64,000 nucleotides of DNA from Marthasterias glacialis (taxonomy: Eukaryota > Echinodermata > Asteroidea > Forcipulatida > Asteriidae): the NCBI GenBank assembly GCA_911728455.2, contig OU452233.1:18440426-18504425 (forward strand), in the 5' to 3' direction. Positions 22,001-33,881 of the stretch are shown piece by piece. The position numbers were made by a program, and so were the translations under genes. The first letter of the stretch is position 1, and each line of letters begins with the position of its first letter. The notes below the pieces were generated by a model, which saw only the letters and a program-made list of their open reading frames with translations, was not told the DNA's origin and ran no database searches.

Positions 22001-25000
22001 AATTATTTTAGACTCACAAGTTTTCTATAAACATTATACAGCCAGCCCTGTCAAGAGTTCTTCATATTTGGCTTATCACTTATAACCAGTTGATGCTGAA
22101 TGACGTGAATAGACACAAATGTTTCCTCTCCCTGGAAATGAAAGCTGTGAAAAGACGTCATTGTGTAATTTCTGACCACTGGAGCGAAGTTCGCCCGGTT
22201 ATTCCACTGCGGAGCGTGCACAGACCATCTAATGCTTTGATCCGCCCATACAAGGACAAAAAAGGTCTTGAATATTTTGGCATTTTCTGGCTATTGAGAG
22301 GCAGTTTTTTGTGTGAATCCCCTATCACAGACCTTAGTCCTTTTGTTCCAAGGAGAGGATTACGAGGCATCGAGAGGCTTTCACCATTGTTCACTCATTG
22401 TATTTCGGCTCAATGTAGGTAAGTCAGAGTGAGCCGGCAATCGAGCCATGGTTCCATGTTTAGTACCACTCCTATGTTGTAGGTAACGGCTGATGTTTTG
22501 CAATTCACGGTGGGTGAATTTGACATTTGTAATTTTGAATTTGAAACAAAACGGTCAAGAGAATTAAGGGAATCTTTGTTCTCTTGACATTGTCAAGTCA
22601 GGGTTTCTTTGTGCCAGCGGTACCCTTAAAGAAAAAATGGGTTCTTCAAAAGCTGTTTTCTTGACGTAGACGATGTTTAAGATGAAAATATTTCTCTTGA
22701 GGATTGGTATTGGTATGAACTTCATCCACAGTGATTCTTTCAAAATGAAAGTAATCATCTTTGTTTATGGAAAACACTCTTGTACTTTGTCATTTCAAAG
22801 TCAACTATATTAGGTTTCATTGGTTTGCATATATCAAAAAATAATAATCATTTATTTGTAGTTGGGACGAGTCAAAGCCGTGGAGTCCGAGATGGAGCAA
22901 CTTGAGAAACCGATGAAGGAGGCGCAGGAATTCCTTATAATGGAGAATGATATCACCAAGAAGAAACATCTTCTCTACAACAAATACGTGTAAGATTTTC
23001 CTTCACTTTTTGTGTTTTGATCTAAATTTACCTTGGACGTTATTAGCCGTTATTTAACAATACTTGAATGTATTTTATTTGGAAATTGCAGTGTACGTAA
23101 TTGAAGTTTGGAGTGGGTGTGGCCGAGCGGTCAAGCGCACTGGACTCAAGCTTAGGTGTTTCTGATCAGTGGAATGTGGGTCCGAGTCATGACACTTAAG
23201 CAAGACACTTGACCATTATTGCTTCGTCCTTCGGATGGGACGTAAAGCCGTCGGTCCCGTGTGTTGTGTAATGCATGAAAAGAACCCAGTGACACTTATT
23301 GCTAAGAGAAGGAGTTTGCCCCGGTGTTTCTGGCAGTGGCTGATGAATGCGCCACAGCACCTTGTAAACCATTACATGGTGCTACATAAATGGCTCTCAT
23401 AATTAAAAAACTTTACAATCCTGTCTTAAAAATAAATAGTAAGTGCCTTGAGTACCTAAATGTTGGTAGATACGTGTGCTATATAAGACTCCGGTATTAT
23501 TATTATTGTTATAAAGTAAACCTTCCCACAATTAACAATATTGCCTGCAAGGAAATGCCAAGGGAAGGATCACTGTTAGTCTTTGTGGAGCCAAGGTAAA
23601 AACTTGGTTGATTTTGACACTCTTCCACAATTTTGATTCAATAAAATTCTCTTGTCACCAATAAAGATTGGAATGCGACGTTAATGAGAAGAAGGCTGTC
23701 GAGAAACGAGACAAGGTGGCGGAAGCCTTCAAAGGAATGAAAGAGGAACTGGATCAATTTGTTGAGGAGAACAAAGCTAAGACGAAGGAGAACAAGAAAA
23801 TATTCAGGTACAAGACGCGCTCAAATTAGCTCAGGAGAACTTTTGTTTACTGAGACTTTCAAAGTGTGACACATAAAAATCCTAAACTGAGTCAAGTGTT
23901 GTAAATATTTTAAGTGTTAATTTTTTTTTTTTTAATTTCAATCTCTGCATCAGGACTTATGAGAAGCTTTGTGACATCGCGGAAAAGAAGAAGGCAGACT
24001 TTGCCGATTTTGAACAGCAAGATGTGAAATGTCGAGAGGACCTCAAACACACGAAGGAAAAACAGAAGAAACTGTTAAAAAGCCTGCAGAAAGAGAAAGC
24101 CAAAGTAAGACCGGAAACAGTTTCAGGGATTCCAATGCCAGTTAAAAATTGTTCTGATGGATTTGTTATCCTGGTATGGGTTCGAAACCTGGCCATGATA
24201 CTTGTGTCGTTGGGCAAGACACTTTAACTATTTGCTTCTCATCGCCCAGGAGTAGTAGAGATTGTTGATTTGAATGATAAGCAACCCGTGCGCCCAGTTG
24301 GCTGCTGGTGCTGCATACTCCTAAGGAGTTGAAATCAATTCATGCTTACTTCGCTTTGGTACTTGGGTTTAAAAGATCTTTATGAATGGCTAGTAGTATG
24401 ATAAATGTTTGTACTGGTTACCTCTTTTTTTCTTTAAAACTAGCTTGAGGAGCTGCGAACCGTTCCGGCAAACAGCGAAGAGCAGATTGAGCATCTTGAG
24501 GCCACAATGGTAACCTTTGAGAAGAGGCTGAAAGTAGAAGAAGAGAAGATGAACGGAATCATGGCCTCCTTAAAGACCGAGACAAAAGGCCTACAAGAGG
24601 AGAAAGACGTAAGAAGCACATAATATCTTCTTTTAACTGGCAGACCACCGTTGAGGGGGAACGCTGGTCACTGGAGTATAGTGCAACCCTTTTCCATGAG
24701 TTTGCTGGTTACGTATAATGACACCTCCAAATTGTCTTGACTAGGTTAAAGAGGAACAGCTGATGGGGATGCAGAAGGCCGTCAACGAGGCCAAATCAAA
24801 GAAGGCAGAGGCAGACTTTGAGTTGGACACCCAAGTCAAGAAAAAAGAGGGAGCCAAGACCAAGCTGGAGAAGGCCAGAACTGATTTAGAGACCGCCACG
24901 GCAACGCTGGCAGAACGCAAGAGGTAAGCTGTTTATACAAACTTGTCGACTGATGGGACCAATTTTCTTGAAAGAGGAGAACCTGAATAAAATGAAGTGT

Positions 25001-28000
25001 GCTATTTTTTAAAGGATGTCTGAACATCATATTTCAGTTGGTGTTTACAATTCCAATGGCTGGATCCTGCAGACACTTCTTCAGTTTTGAATTAAATTGT
25101 TTTTCACATCTTTCGTGCCTTTTTCTTTATCTCAGCTCCATTAAGGATTTGGAACGTCAAATCCCAGAGTTGACCAAGCAGGTTCCCAAGGCCCAGAGTG
25201 AGCTAGCGAGTATAAAGCAGGCCGAGGCCAAGATGTCAGAGGATCTACGCTCCCTCGTCACCAAAGTGGAAGAGGCTCGCAGCTCCCTACAGTCAGCGAG
25301 AGACCGCGGGGCTGTCCTGGAGGGACTGATGGAGCAGACCAGGCAGGGCAAGATTCTGGGTGTCCACGGCCGATTGGTATAAAGAAAACACTCTGTCTTT
25401 CCAAATAATGCCACCTTTTTAGACTAGGGCCTTATAAAACTGCTAGCTTACAAGATGCTAAGTGTGACAAATTCTTGCTCAGCAGACACAGGCTACCAGT
25501 CATATTTCAATAGACTTATCATTGTAACTGGTACCCTTGTATACTTTTAAACAGGAATGTTGTTTTCTTGAGGACCTTTTTTGAGGAAATTTTTGTAGGA
25601 GTAGCATTTATCTTGAATTCAAAATTATTGCAAAGACATACATCTATGATCATCGCAAACCCAGTGTTGTCATTTTCCTGCACCAGTTTCTCCTGATTTG
25701 ATTTAAAAACAAACTGTTAAAATAAAAAAGAGATTTTGTTTGTCAACAAGCAATGTTTGTTTGTTTTCTTTTAGGGTGATTTGGGAGCGATTGATGAGAA
25801 GTATGATGTAGCGATCTCCACAGCGTGTGGAGCCTTGGATAACATTGTCGTCGACAACATCGAGACGGCAGAGAAATGCGTGAAGTTCCTACGTGATAAC
25901 AACGTTGGCGTTGCAACCTTTATTGCTATGGACAAGGTACGTACAAGACGCAAGTTCAATTTGATGAACCTCTTGTAGCAAGAATAAATAAGTTTGCTTT
26001 TGACCTAATTCACCTGACGTCATCGTCACAATCTTGGCTGTGGCATTTTGGGGGTCAATGACCCTGTGAGTTAACCCTGTCGCCTTCCAAAATGGTGAGC
26101 ATGGCACAGTCGCAGCCCGTGGCGTGCGTGCAAGAGGTCAATAGCAAAGATTATAGAGTGCCGAAGGCGCAAGATGGGGAACTGGAGCTTTATCTATTGT
26201 TGGAATGTATATAGCAAAGTAGATATAATCACATGGTGTTACCGCAAACCAAATATACATTGATACCTCACCATGCAATGCCTCAAATCCTATAAGGGTC
26301 ATTGGCCTGCACTGATCTGCACTGATCTATTGTTGTATCAATAGAGTTACTGGCTGAAATGGCGTCCAGTGGGATTTCACATTTTAGTCTTGAGTTCCCC
26401 ATCTTGCGTATTGAGAAGAACTTTATGAGTTCACTCAAAGCTTTGTGGTTCCTTCCCAAAAAGAAAAAACAAAAAGAGGGAAAGGAATTGTTAATTTTTT
26501 AGACATAAAAGGTTTAGATTTAAAATGGTGACATGAGATGATAGTGGAATCTAGAAAAATGTAGTACTTAGGCGTGATACTTCACGGGGGCAATGGAGGC
26601 AATTGCCTCCGTTGCCCCTGGTCATTGCCATGGTGCCCCTTGAAATGTTCCATTAGGAATTTACAATTTCCTCATAGAGGTGCCCTTTATCAAGAAGGAA
26701 ATGCCTTGGTGCACTTACCCTTTCAAGAGCGAAGCATACAGGCGCCTGAGTACTTCTTCCTTCCATATCCAAAGAGGCCGAAATGCTCATTTATTTTACT
26801 CATTTTTAGGATTTTATCATAATAATTTCTTTCGTTCATAAACTGATGATTCTTGTTCTGAAATCCGTTCTGTTTTTATTCTTTAATAGATGGTTGAGAG
26901 GGCCAGGAATGCACAAGTGAAGTTCAATAGGTAAGTTTTATTTTCAATATTGTCGTTAATCGTAAGTAACTTTTTGGCAAAAAGAAACATTCAGTTTCTA
27001 CACAAAATCATTTACTTGTGGATTTTAATTTTTTTAATTTTTTTTCTTCAAATTCTTACGCATTTATCACTAAAATTATGACAACACAGTCCCTTTAAGT
27101 GCACCTTTTGCACAAAGTGCAGTTAGTTGCCTCAAAATTGACTGTAAAACATGCTATGTATGACACTTAGAGCCTCTAAAAACATGACATTGTGATGTTG
27201 AGATCCATATCGGCTTTGAACAATTACCACTCCCACTTTCCCTACACAGCCCGGAGAGTGTCCCTCGTCTGTACGACTTGGTTCGTATGAAAGATGCTAA
27301 ATATGCAGGTGCCTTCTACTACGCCTTGGGGAACACCCTAGTCGCCAAGGACCTTGACCAGGCCACCAGGATCGGTCTACAGGGAAGCAAGCGCCACCGT
27401 GTGGTCACTCTAAATGGACAGCTTATTGAGGCTACAGGTAAAAACCAGGGCCAATACACTAATCGCAGCTATGGCCGCCGTACGTGCACGTGACGCCTCA
27501 GCGCTTATATGTACCAATCAGCAAGGAGGATTCACAGTGCATGTGCATCGACGTGCGCGTACAGCAGCCATACTTGCGGTGGTGTAAATGCCCATGAACG
27601 AGCTGCTCGGATTAGTATGTCACAGAAAATACTGCTCAGTTCTTTGTGTCTACTTAGCAAGAGAACCAGTCTTAAACAATATAGATTATATGCTTAGCAT
27701 TATTTTAAGCAGTTCTATGAAATTTGTCCCTGTTACTGCTGGGCCCAATTTCACAGAGCTGCTTAAGCACAAAAGTAGCTCAGCACAAACAAAATGATGC
27801 TTACCAGAATAAGGTTACCAGCCAAAATAGCATGTCACATGTACAATCTGCGACTGGTATCCTGCTTAAGTTTGCTTAGCGGACAATTTTTAAGCACTGT
27901 CGCAGATACTTAAACCTTCTTATCTCTCCCTTCCTTCCTAAGGAACAATGAGCGGAGGTGGTAAGCAAGTCTCTAAGGGACGAATGGGTTGCGCAGTCAT

Positions 28001-31000
28001 CGTAGACGTCACCCCTCAACAGCTGGCAGCCATGGAGCGAGAGCTGGAGACCAAGCGGAGCGGCACCGCCGAGCATCGCGATAGACTCCGTGAGCTGGAA
28101 CAAAGCGCCCATGAGTTAGAAAAACAGTTGAATGAGACCAAGCTGACACTGAAAAAACACCAAATGGATATCAAGGTAATACTTATTTATCAAGATTTTT
28201 TTTTTTTATGAACAGGATTCCTCAAATGTAAATCCCAGGGCCTCTCATTCTTTATTTATTCACGAGGAAAAAAGACAGTCTCTGCTTTTCCTTCCAAAGA
28301 TAGTGGAGTGTTGTGGCTGAGCGGTCTAGTCCGCTGAATTGAAGTTCTGTAGTTTACAGAATGTGGGTTTGAATCAGGACCTGGCCAGTCGTGACACTTT
28401 TGACCTTGAGCAAGATACTTTGCCATAATTGCTTTGTCCTTCGGATGGGACGTTAAGCCGTAGGTCCCGTTTACTAGGATGGGCAGTGCAAGTAAAAGAA
28501 CCCAGAACACTTATTGTGAAAGAGTAGGGGTTTACCCCGGTGTTTCTGGTTCAAATAGCAAGCATCCTTATGTTATCTACAGGTTTCCTCAGGCTTCCGA
28601 GCTACAGCTATTAAGTTGCTTTTGAGGCATTCTTGATTTCATTACCAGAAATTAATAACGATGACAAACAGTTCTTTTCACTTTGGTTTTTGTGTACTCC
28701 CGTAGGCCAAATCTGAGCAAGAAGTTTCTCTTTGGGAACAGATCAAAGAACTTGAGATTGAGTTCCGTGATTCTGGTAAGAACATCGACATGGCTGCTCT
28801 GGAGAAAAATGCAGCAAAGTTCACAAACGGTAAGCTGGTTGATATCCCCATAAGGTTCCACCATATACAATAAATCAAGGAATTAATTGCACCTGATATT
28901 ACTTAAATTTAACGAGCGAATGGCTCTCTTGCGAATGGATATCCATACTGTCTAATTAACCAGTTGGAGTCGGATGTTGTGTTGACACGCAAATGTTTCC
29001 CCCGCCTGGAAATGGAAGCCGTCTTAAGACACCATTATGTAATTTCGGACCACCGGAGCAAAGGTCGCCCGTTCATTGAACTGTGGAGCGTGCACAGACC
29101 ACACACACGCCGTCTAACGCTTCGTTTCACCCCCACAAGGACAAAAAAAGGTCTTGAATATATTGGTATATTTGCGGCCATTGTGAGTTTTTTTTTGTGT
29201 AATCCCCGATTATAGACCTTTGTCCTTTTGTGCCAAGAAGGGGATTATCGAGAGGCTTCTTCCATTGTTCATTCATTGTGTTTCGGCTCAATGGAGGTAA
29301 GCCACAGTGAGCTAGGAATCAAGCCATGGTTCCGTGTTTAGTACCACTGCTATGCCGAAGGTAATGGGCTGATGTTTTGCAATTCACGGTGCATGAATTT
29401 AACATTTTCTCGGTCAAGAAACAAAACAGACGACCCAATAAAGAGAAGCTTTGTTCTCTTGGCATTGTCAAGTCAGGATTGCTTTGTGCCAGCGGTACCC
29501 TCAAAGAAAAAAGATTCTGGCAATTTCGACGGGACAAAAAAGAAAAGAATCCCAGCGGCAACTGGTTAAAATATGCAAAGGCTTGCCTTGATCCACCCAA
29601 AATAGCAATGCTCGTCCAGTGTGAGGAATTCAAAACCTAATTAATATCTTTACACTACTCAATCATTGTTGTTTACACCAGACATCATTCGAATCTAACC
29701 TGTAACTTCCCCAATGCAGAGTACAACAAGGTGGCCGACGCCGCTGCCAAGGTTGAGGCAGAGGTGAAAGCTCTCCATGATAAGATCATGGAGATCGGCA
29801 GCAGTAAGATGAAATCACAGCAGGCCAGGCTGGACAAAGTCACCAAGGAGATTGACGAGACGACCACGGCAATCAACAAGGCTAAAGTTGCCATCAAGAA
29901 TGCCAAAAGGTTAGTAAAGCCGAGTCAAAATAACCGATTACATTTCATTCTGGGAATCAAATAAATAAGGTATGATTGTTCAGGATTTTATCACTGACCT
30001 TCCTTTGCCTTCAGACTTTCTTGAAAGACATGAACTCACCTCACAGGTAAGAAAGATGACCCCAAAACATCCAAGTCCCAAGCATCCAAGTCTCCAACCA
30101 TCTCTGATTTTATCACTGACCTTCCTTTGCCTTCAGACTTTCTTGAAAAACATGAATTCACCTCACAGGGAAGAAAGAAGACCCCAAAACATTCAAGTCC
30201 CAAAGCATCCAAGTCTCAAACCATCTCTGAATATTTGATAACAAATTTGAACGTATCAGTCGTGTTCAAATGCTAGACGATGGACTTGCTTTTACTCTTC
30301 CAGACACCCTGCCTTTCATTAACACAAATGTTTTAAAATAGAAGTTGTTATGGTTGTTTCGTCAGGAACATTAAACGAGGGGAAGAAAGTGTTGAGAACA
30401 TGGAAAAGGAAGAGAAGGAGAACGCAGAAGCCATGAAGAAGATCGAGGTGGAATTCAAGCGTCTTGAAGACGATGCCACAAGTGTAAGTCACTTTCAAAG
30501 AGCTCATTCAGAAAATAAATCCCTGACAACAAAGTTTACTCTGCCTTTGGGTTTGTTCGTGGGGCTTGGGAAGCGCCGAGTGTTCAGTGCTTGTGAACCC
30601 CCAGTCTCTTGACGATGACTAGAGCAAGCTAGTTGAAACGTTGAGACCAAATAATGAACTCACTCTGCAGCAGTGCAGTTATCCGAGAAGTCCCCTCGAT
30701 CCACTAAGCGAAAGTAGTAGTAGTAGTCCCGGCCGATTTCCTACCTCCCCAGGTAGTACTTAAAGCAGGACAGGTCTTTTTAGAACTAAGTTGTCTCCCG
30801 AATTCCGAAATCTACTCTGCGGTAGTAGAATAATAGCAAGACAAGTTCTCACAAGAACAATCTACTGTATCAAAGTAGATTTAATCGCATGGTGTTACCG
30901 CAAACCAAATATACCCCAAAATTTACTTATTGAAAACATTTGTGAGAAAAATTTGCTCATTGGCTTACTGCCATGAACTGACACAACAACGAATCACCAA

Positions 31001-33881
31001 ATCAATTTTGGTGTACGCAGGTTTTGGAGGCTTTCCGCGAGGCAGAAATGCAAATGAAGGACATGGAAGGACAACTTGAACAAAGCAAAGGTTAGTGATG
31101 TCACTGCTGCAAAAAAAATGTCAGAAAGTTCACGCTTTTTCCAAGACCATTTAAATACAATTTTTGTTTAACACCCTGCTTGACACCAGAATCTAGGTGC
31201 ACACTGACACCATTGTACTTTTTTTGACAGTAATATTTTTGTGTGAACACAGTCTCTTTCAAATGGTTGAAACCATCAGATAGGGCCACTTAAGAGCCAT
31301 TAAAACAAATTCCAAGCCAGGAAGCCGTCTGGAAAACATGATTGATTTCAGCCAGGAGTGGCTTTTATTGACCTTGCACGGTGTAGATGCATTGTGGATG
31401 ATGTTGAATGGTCAGACAGTAGGAGGGTTAGTGTCCTAATTGTATTGAATGATGTCAAAATGTCTTATTCCTCTCATCAGTTGAGTTGTCTAAGCTGCAG
31501 CAGCAGGAAGCGGACATTAAGAGCAAACAGGTGGAGGTCAAACATGAACTGGAGAAGTATGAGACGGTGGTCAAGGAGAACCAACAGAAAGGAAAACACT
31601 GGAAGAAAGAGGTAAGGGAAAATATGCAAGGCTTTTTGTGGATTCCAGAATTATTATTATTATTATTATATATTTCTGGTAATAAAACCAAGGATGCATC
31701 ATAAGTGAACTTAATCACTGTAGCTCTCAAGCCTGAGGAAACCTGTAGATAAGGGTGCTTGCTATGTGAACCAGAAACCCTGGGGTAAACCCCTACTCTT
31801 CCACGATAAGTGATGGGTTCTTTTACGTGCACTACCTTTCCTAGTACATGGGACCTACGGCTTAATGTCCCATCCGAAGGACAAAGCAATTATGGTAAAG
31901 TATCTTGCTCAATGACACAAGTGCCGCGACCGGGATTCGAACCCACACTCGGCCGCCAACAACACCAGTACTTGAGTCCGGTGATCTTAACCGCTCGGCC
32001 ACGACACTCCACGAATCTTTTCTTCTACGTGGCTTCCGTTGTACCCCCTGTTGACTCCATTCGGATGACGTCAACACCTGTGAAATGATTGGTCTAACAG
32101 ATTGTAGCGATAATGTGCGCACAGCTTTTGAACACGGCGCGTTCCGGTTCAAACTGTTAGCGTGATGCACAGTTTGTAAACGGGTCACGCAAACGGCCGT
32201 GTGAGTGGAACGCACCTCAGTGTGATCTGTCTGTAACCTGATGGCTCCTAGCCTCAAAATTTGCATTTAAAAAAAGAACGTTCACAGTACACTTAATAAA
32301 AGTTTCAACTTTCTCTTCCTAAAGCTTGGTAAACTAGAACTGCACATCATCGATCGTGACAATCCAGAAACCCTGGAGGAATTAAACGAGGAACAGCTTT
32401 CCGGTGTGGATACTGAAGAAGTACAGTATGAGATTACAGTATGTGAAGAACAACTTGGAAAAATGAACCCAAATCTAGCTGCGATACAACAGTACAAGAA
32501 AAAGGTAAACTGGATTAGGAAATCTTGTTTTGTATTCCGTATTGATAACAGGGCGTGGAGGGTAGTGAAATGTCGACGAAAAAGGTCTGTGACTAAACAA
32601 CCAAACAGATGCCATTTAGTAGTATGGCACATGTTTGAGAGGTGCTAATCTCGACGTTTATACCTCACAGGAAGAGACGTACCTCGCCAGGGTCGGAGAA
32701 TACGACAAGCTGACTGAGACGCGTAACACCCAGCGCCGTTCCTTGGAAGACATGCGCAAACAGCGCCTGGATATGTTCATGAAAGGATTCGGTTCAATCA
32801 ACGAGTATCTGAAAGAGATGTACCAAATGATAACCCTTGGCGGAGACGCCGAGTTGGAGCTCGTCGACAGCTTGGATCCGTTCTCGGAAGGAATCGTCTT
32901 CAGGTGATTTGTTTTTCAGTTGAAACTCTTCATGAAAATTTGGTTGACCTTTCACACTCAAAATGCCAACCCTAGCAGTTTCCTTGGAAAAAACAAAATT
33001 ATCAAACCTTGTTCAAGAGTGTGATTGAGCTAGATTAGCAAAAAATATAAGTGTATAACATTGAATTTCTCTTCATTGTACAATACCATCCCTGTTTATC
33101 ACCTATCGGATTTCCTGTTGCCATACTCACTCCAATATTGTCCCCCTCTTCCTGATTATGTCTAGTGTTCGTCCGCCCAAGAAAAGCTGGAAGAATATCT
33201 GTAATTTGTCTGGTGGAGAGAAGACGCTGAGTTCGTTGTCTCTCGTCTTTGCCCTGCATCAGTTCAAACCAAACCCCCTCTATGTTATGGATGAGATTGA
33301 CGCTGCACTGGACTTCAAGAACGTCTCCATCGTTGGGCATTACATCAAGGTAAGAAACCATCTACTAACTTCCAACTTCCCAGCCTCCAAAATTCCATGG
33401 ATCAAAAATAAGTAGCTAAATTGGACCTGAGAATACAGCTGTGAAGTAACCTTATTTAAAACTCTCAAAAACAAAGAATTATTGTTAAAAGAAACTTTTA
33501 GATGATTGCCAAATCAAAATTTTCACTAATTTTTGTTATGAATAAATTCAAACAAGTCTCCCATCACCACGCAAGCTCGTTGGTCCTGTTGATTTTTCTC
33601 AGCGAGACTTACAGAATCGAGTCTACACAGATTTATTACACATCGTACTGAAAGCTATAAAAAGGATATTTTTGCATTATTCATTTGTCCAGGAGCGCAC
33701 CAAGAACGCTCAGTTCATTGTTATCTCGCTCCGCAACAACATGTTTGAGCTTGCCGACCGTCTGGTCGGCATCTACAAGACGGATAACTGCTCCAAGACG
33801 GTGTCCATCAACCCACGGAAACTCGCTGCACAGCAACCCTTGACTGAACAGCAACCCCAGCAACAGCAACTAGCCTGCTAG
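19046..33881 (+). CDS. SMC4: SMC4, core condensin ATPase subunit, complete
   Basis: 24 coding exons: 19046-19109, 19478-19695, 20105-20299, 20924-21103, 21784-21948, 22862-22989, 23667-23807, 23954-24104, 24444-24608, 24745-24923, 25136-25376, 25775-25936, 26890-26930, 27250-27437, 27943-28175, 28706-28829, 29720-29909, 30366-30483, 31021-31090, 31481-31611, 32325-32504, 32671-32903, 33166-33349, 33693-33881. The total is 3870 nt, 1289 aa; human SMC4 is 1288. An acidic, Pro-rich N-tail leads to the head motif FKSYAG and Walker A GPNGSGKSN (from Gly101). A long coiled coil follows, then the hinge at about 610-747 ending GTMSGGGK, a second coiled coil, the signature LSGGEKTLSSL (from Leu1180) and Walker B LYVMDEIDAALD (1204-1215). 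It pairs with SMC2 in condensin I and II to compact mitotic chromosomes. The C-terminus ends in a Gln/Pro-rich tail (QQPLTEQQPQQQQLAC), unlike vertebrates. Introns host many SINEs and MITE-like elements. Confidence 0.97.
19723..19876 (+). mobile_element. Dispersed repeat R2, copy 2
   Basis: It lies in SMC4 intron 2. It begins GGCCTGATACTTCACGG, contains the palindrome GGAGGCAATTGCCTCC, and ends after GAAAATGCCTTGGTGCC. It is the best preserved of the three copies. Confidence 0.75.
21257..21608 (+). mobile_element. tRNA-Ser/Leu-derived SINE A, copy 1
   Basis: It lies in SMC4 intron 4. Head GTCGTGGCCGAGTGGTCTAG (A box) and GGGTTCGAATCCCGCC (B box); body words CCTTCGGATGGGAC and CCCCGGTGTTTCTGGTTC; tail CATTTACCAGAAATTAATAA. 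At about 350 bp it is full length. The tRNA fold is not kept beyond the boxes. Confidence 0.8.
22105..22660 (+). mobile_element. Dispersed repeat R1, copy B
   Basis: It lies in SMC4 intron 5. The same words as 28975-29600 occur in the same order: GACGTCATTGTGTAATTTCT, GGAGCGTGCACAGACCA, AAAGGTCTTGAATAT, TTTCGGCTCAATG. One open frame gives MKAVKRRHCVISDHWSE, echoed in copy C by a similar peptide, which may reflect a former coding region. Confidence 0.7.
23110..23513 (+). mobile_element. tRNA-derived SINE B
   Basis: It lies in SMC4 intron 6. Head GTGTGGCCGAGCGGTCAAG, shared body word CCTTCGGATGGGAC, and a different tail from SINE A (AAGTGCCTTGAGTACCTAAA then a TATTATTATTATTG run). The B box is degenerate. 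Confidence 0.7.
24160..24400 (+). mobile_element. 5'-truncated tRNA-derived SINE
   Basis: It lies in SMC4 intron 8. It starts at a B-box-like GGGTTCGAAACCTGG, followed by TTGGGCAAGACACTTTAAC, a common body word of these SINEs. There is no A box. Confidence 0.5.
26144..26408. mobile_element. MITE of the AAAGATTATAG family with a nested fragment
   Basis: It lies in SMC4 intron 12. The left end GCAAAGATTATAGAG...GGCGCAAGATGGGGAACT and the right end GTTCCCCATCTTGCG match 38996-39252. A fragment of the hammerhead-bearing repeat (26206-26262, ATATAATCACATGGTGTTAC...) sits inside it and replaces part of the middle. Confidence 0.7.
26571..26714 (+). mobile_element. Dispersed repeat R2, copy 3
   Basis: It lies in SMC4 intron 12. 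GTGATACTTCACGGGGGCAA, then the palindrome GGAGGCAATTGCCTCC, ending near GAAATGCCTTGGTGC. Aligns end to end with 19723-19876. Confidence 0.72.
27737..27905 (+). repeat. MITE-like copy, GGGCCCAATTTCATAGAG family
   Basis: It lies in SMC4 intron 14, close to the exon 15 acceptor. It begins GGGCCCAATTTCACAGAGC, with GCTTAAGCACAAAAGTAGC and ATGTCACATGTACAATCTGC, and ends in TTTTTAAGCACTGTCGCAG. Confidence 0.68.
28306..28662 (+). mobile_element. tRNA-Ser/Leu-derived SINE A, copy 2
   Basis: It lies in SMC4 intron 15, same orientation as the copy at 21257 and similar over the whole length, including TGGCTGAGCGGTCTAG and CCCCGGTGTTTCTGG. The B box is mutated to GGGTTTGAATCAGG. It ends 43 bases before exon 16. 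Confidence 0.78.
28975..29600 (+). mobile_element. Dispersed repeat R1, copy C
   Basis: It lies in SMC4 intron 16. It is the longest copy (about 625 bp), extending past the CAGCGGTACCCTCAAAGAAA block to CCCAGCGGCAACTGG. The frame over the 5' part reads LEMEAVLRHHYVISDHRS, close to the copy B peptide. Confidence 0.7.
29984..30228 (+). repeat. 122-bp coding-like tandem duplication in SMC4 intron 17
   Basis: Two units, 29984-30105 and 30106-30228, about 90 percent alike. Unit 2 reads DFITDLPLPSDFLEKHEFTS and on to a Ser/Lys-rich end; unit 1 reads DFITDLPLPSDFLERHELTS, then shifts frame. Each unit has a TTGCCTTCAG acceptor-like site, and unit 1 has a GTAAGA donor-like site 35 bases further on. 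The normal exon 17-18 join keeps SMC4 in phase without it. Confidence 0.7.
30598..30917 (+). mobile_element. Dispersed repeat with hammerhead-like 5' motif, copy 2
   Basis: It lies in SMC4 intron 18. It is collinear with 5855-6186 (AGTAGTAGTCCCGGCCGATT, GACAAGTTCTCACAAGAACA, TGGTGTTACCGCAAACCAAA). The folded motif is at 30604-30647, where the inner palindrome reads ACGT instead of ATAT. Confidence 0.5.
31671..32011 (-). mobile_element. tRNA-Ser/Leu-derived SINE A, copy 3 (minus)
   Basis: It lies in SMC4 intron 20. On the minus strand the head reads GTCGTGGCCGAGCGGTTAAG with GGGTTCGAATCCCGG, the most intact A and B boxes in the window. A TTA/TTATTA microsatellite (31649-31670) marks its 3' tail side. 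Confidence 0.8.
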
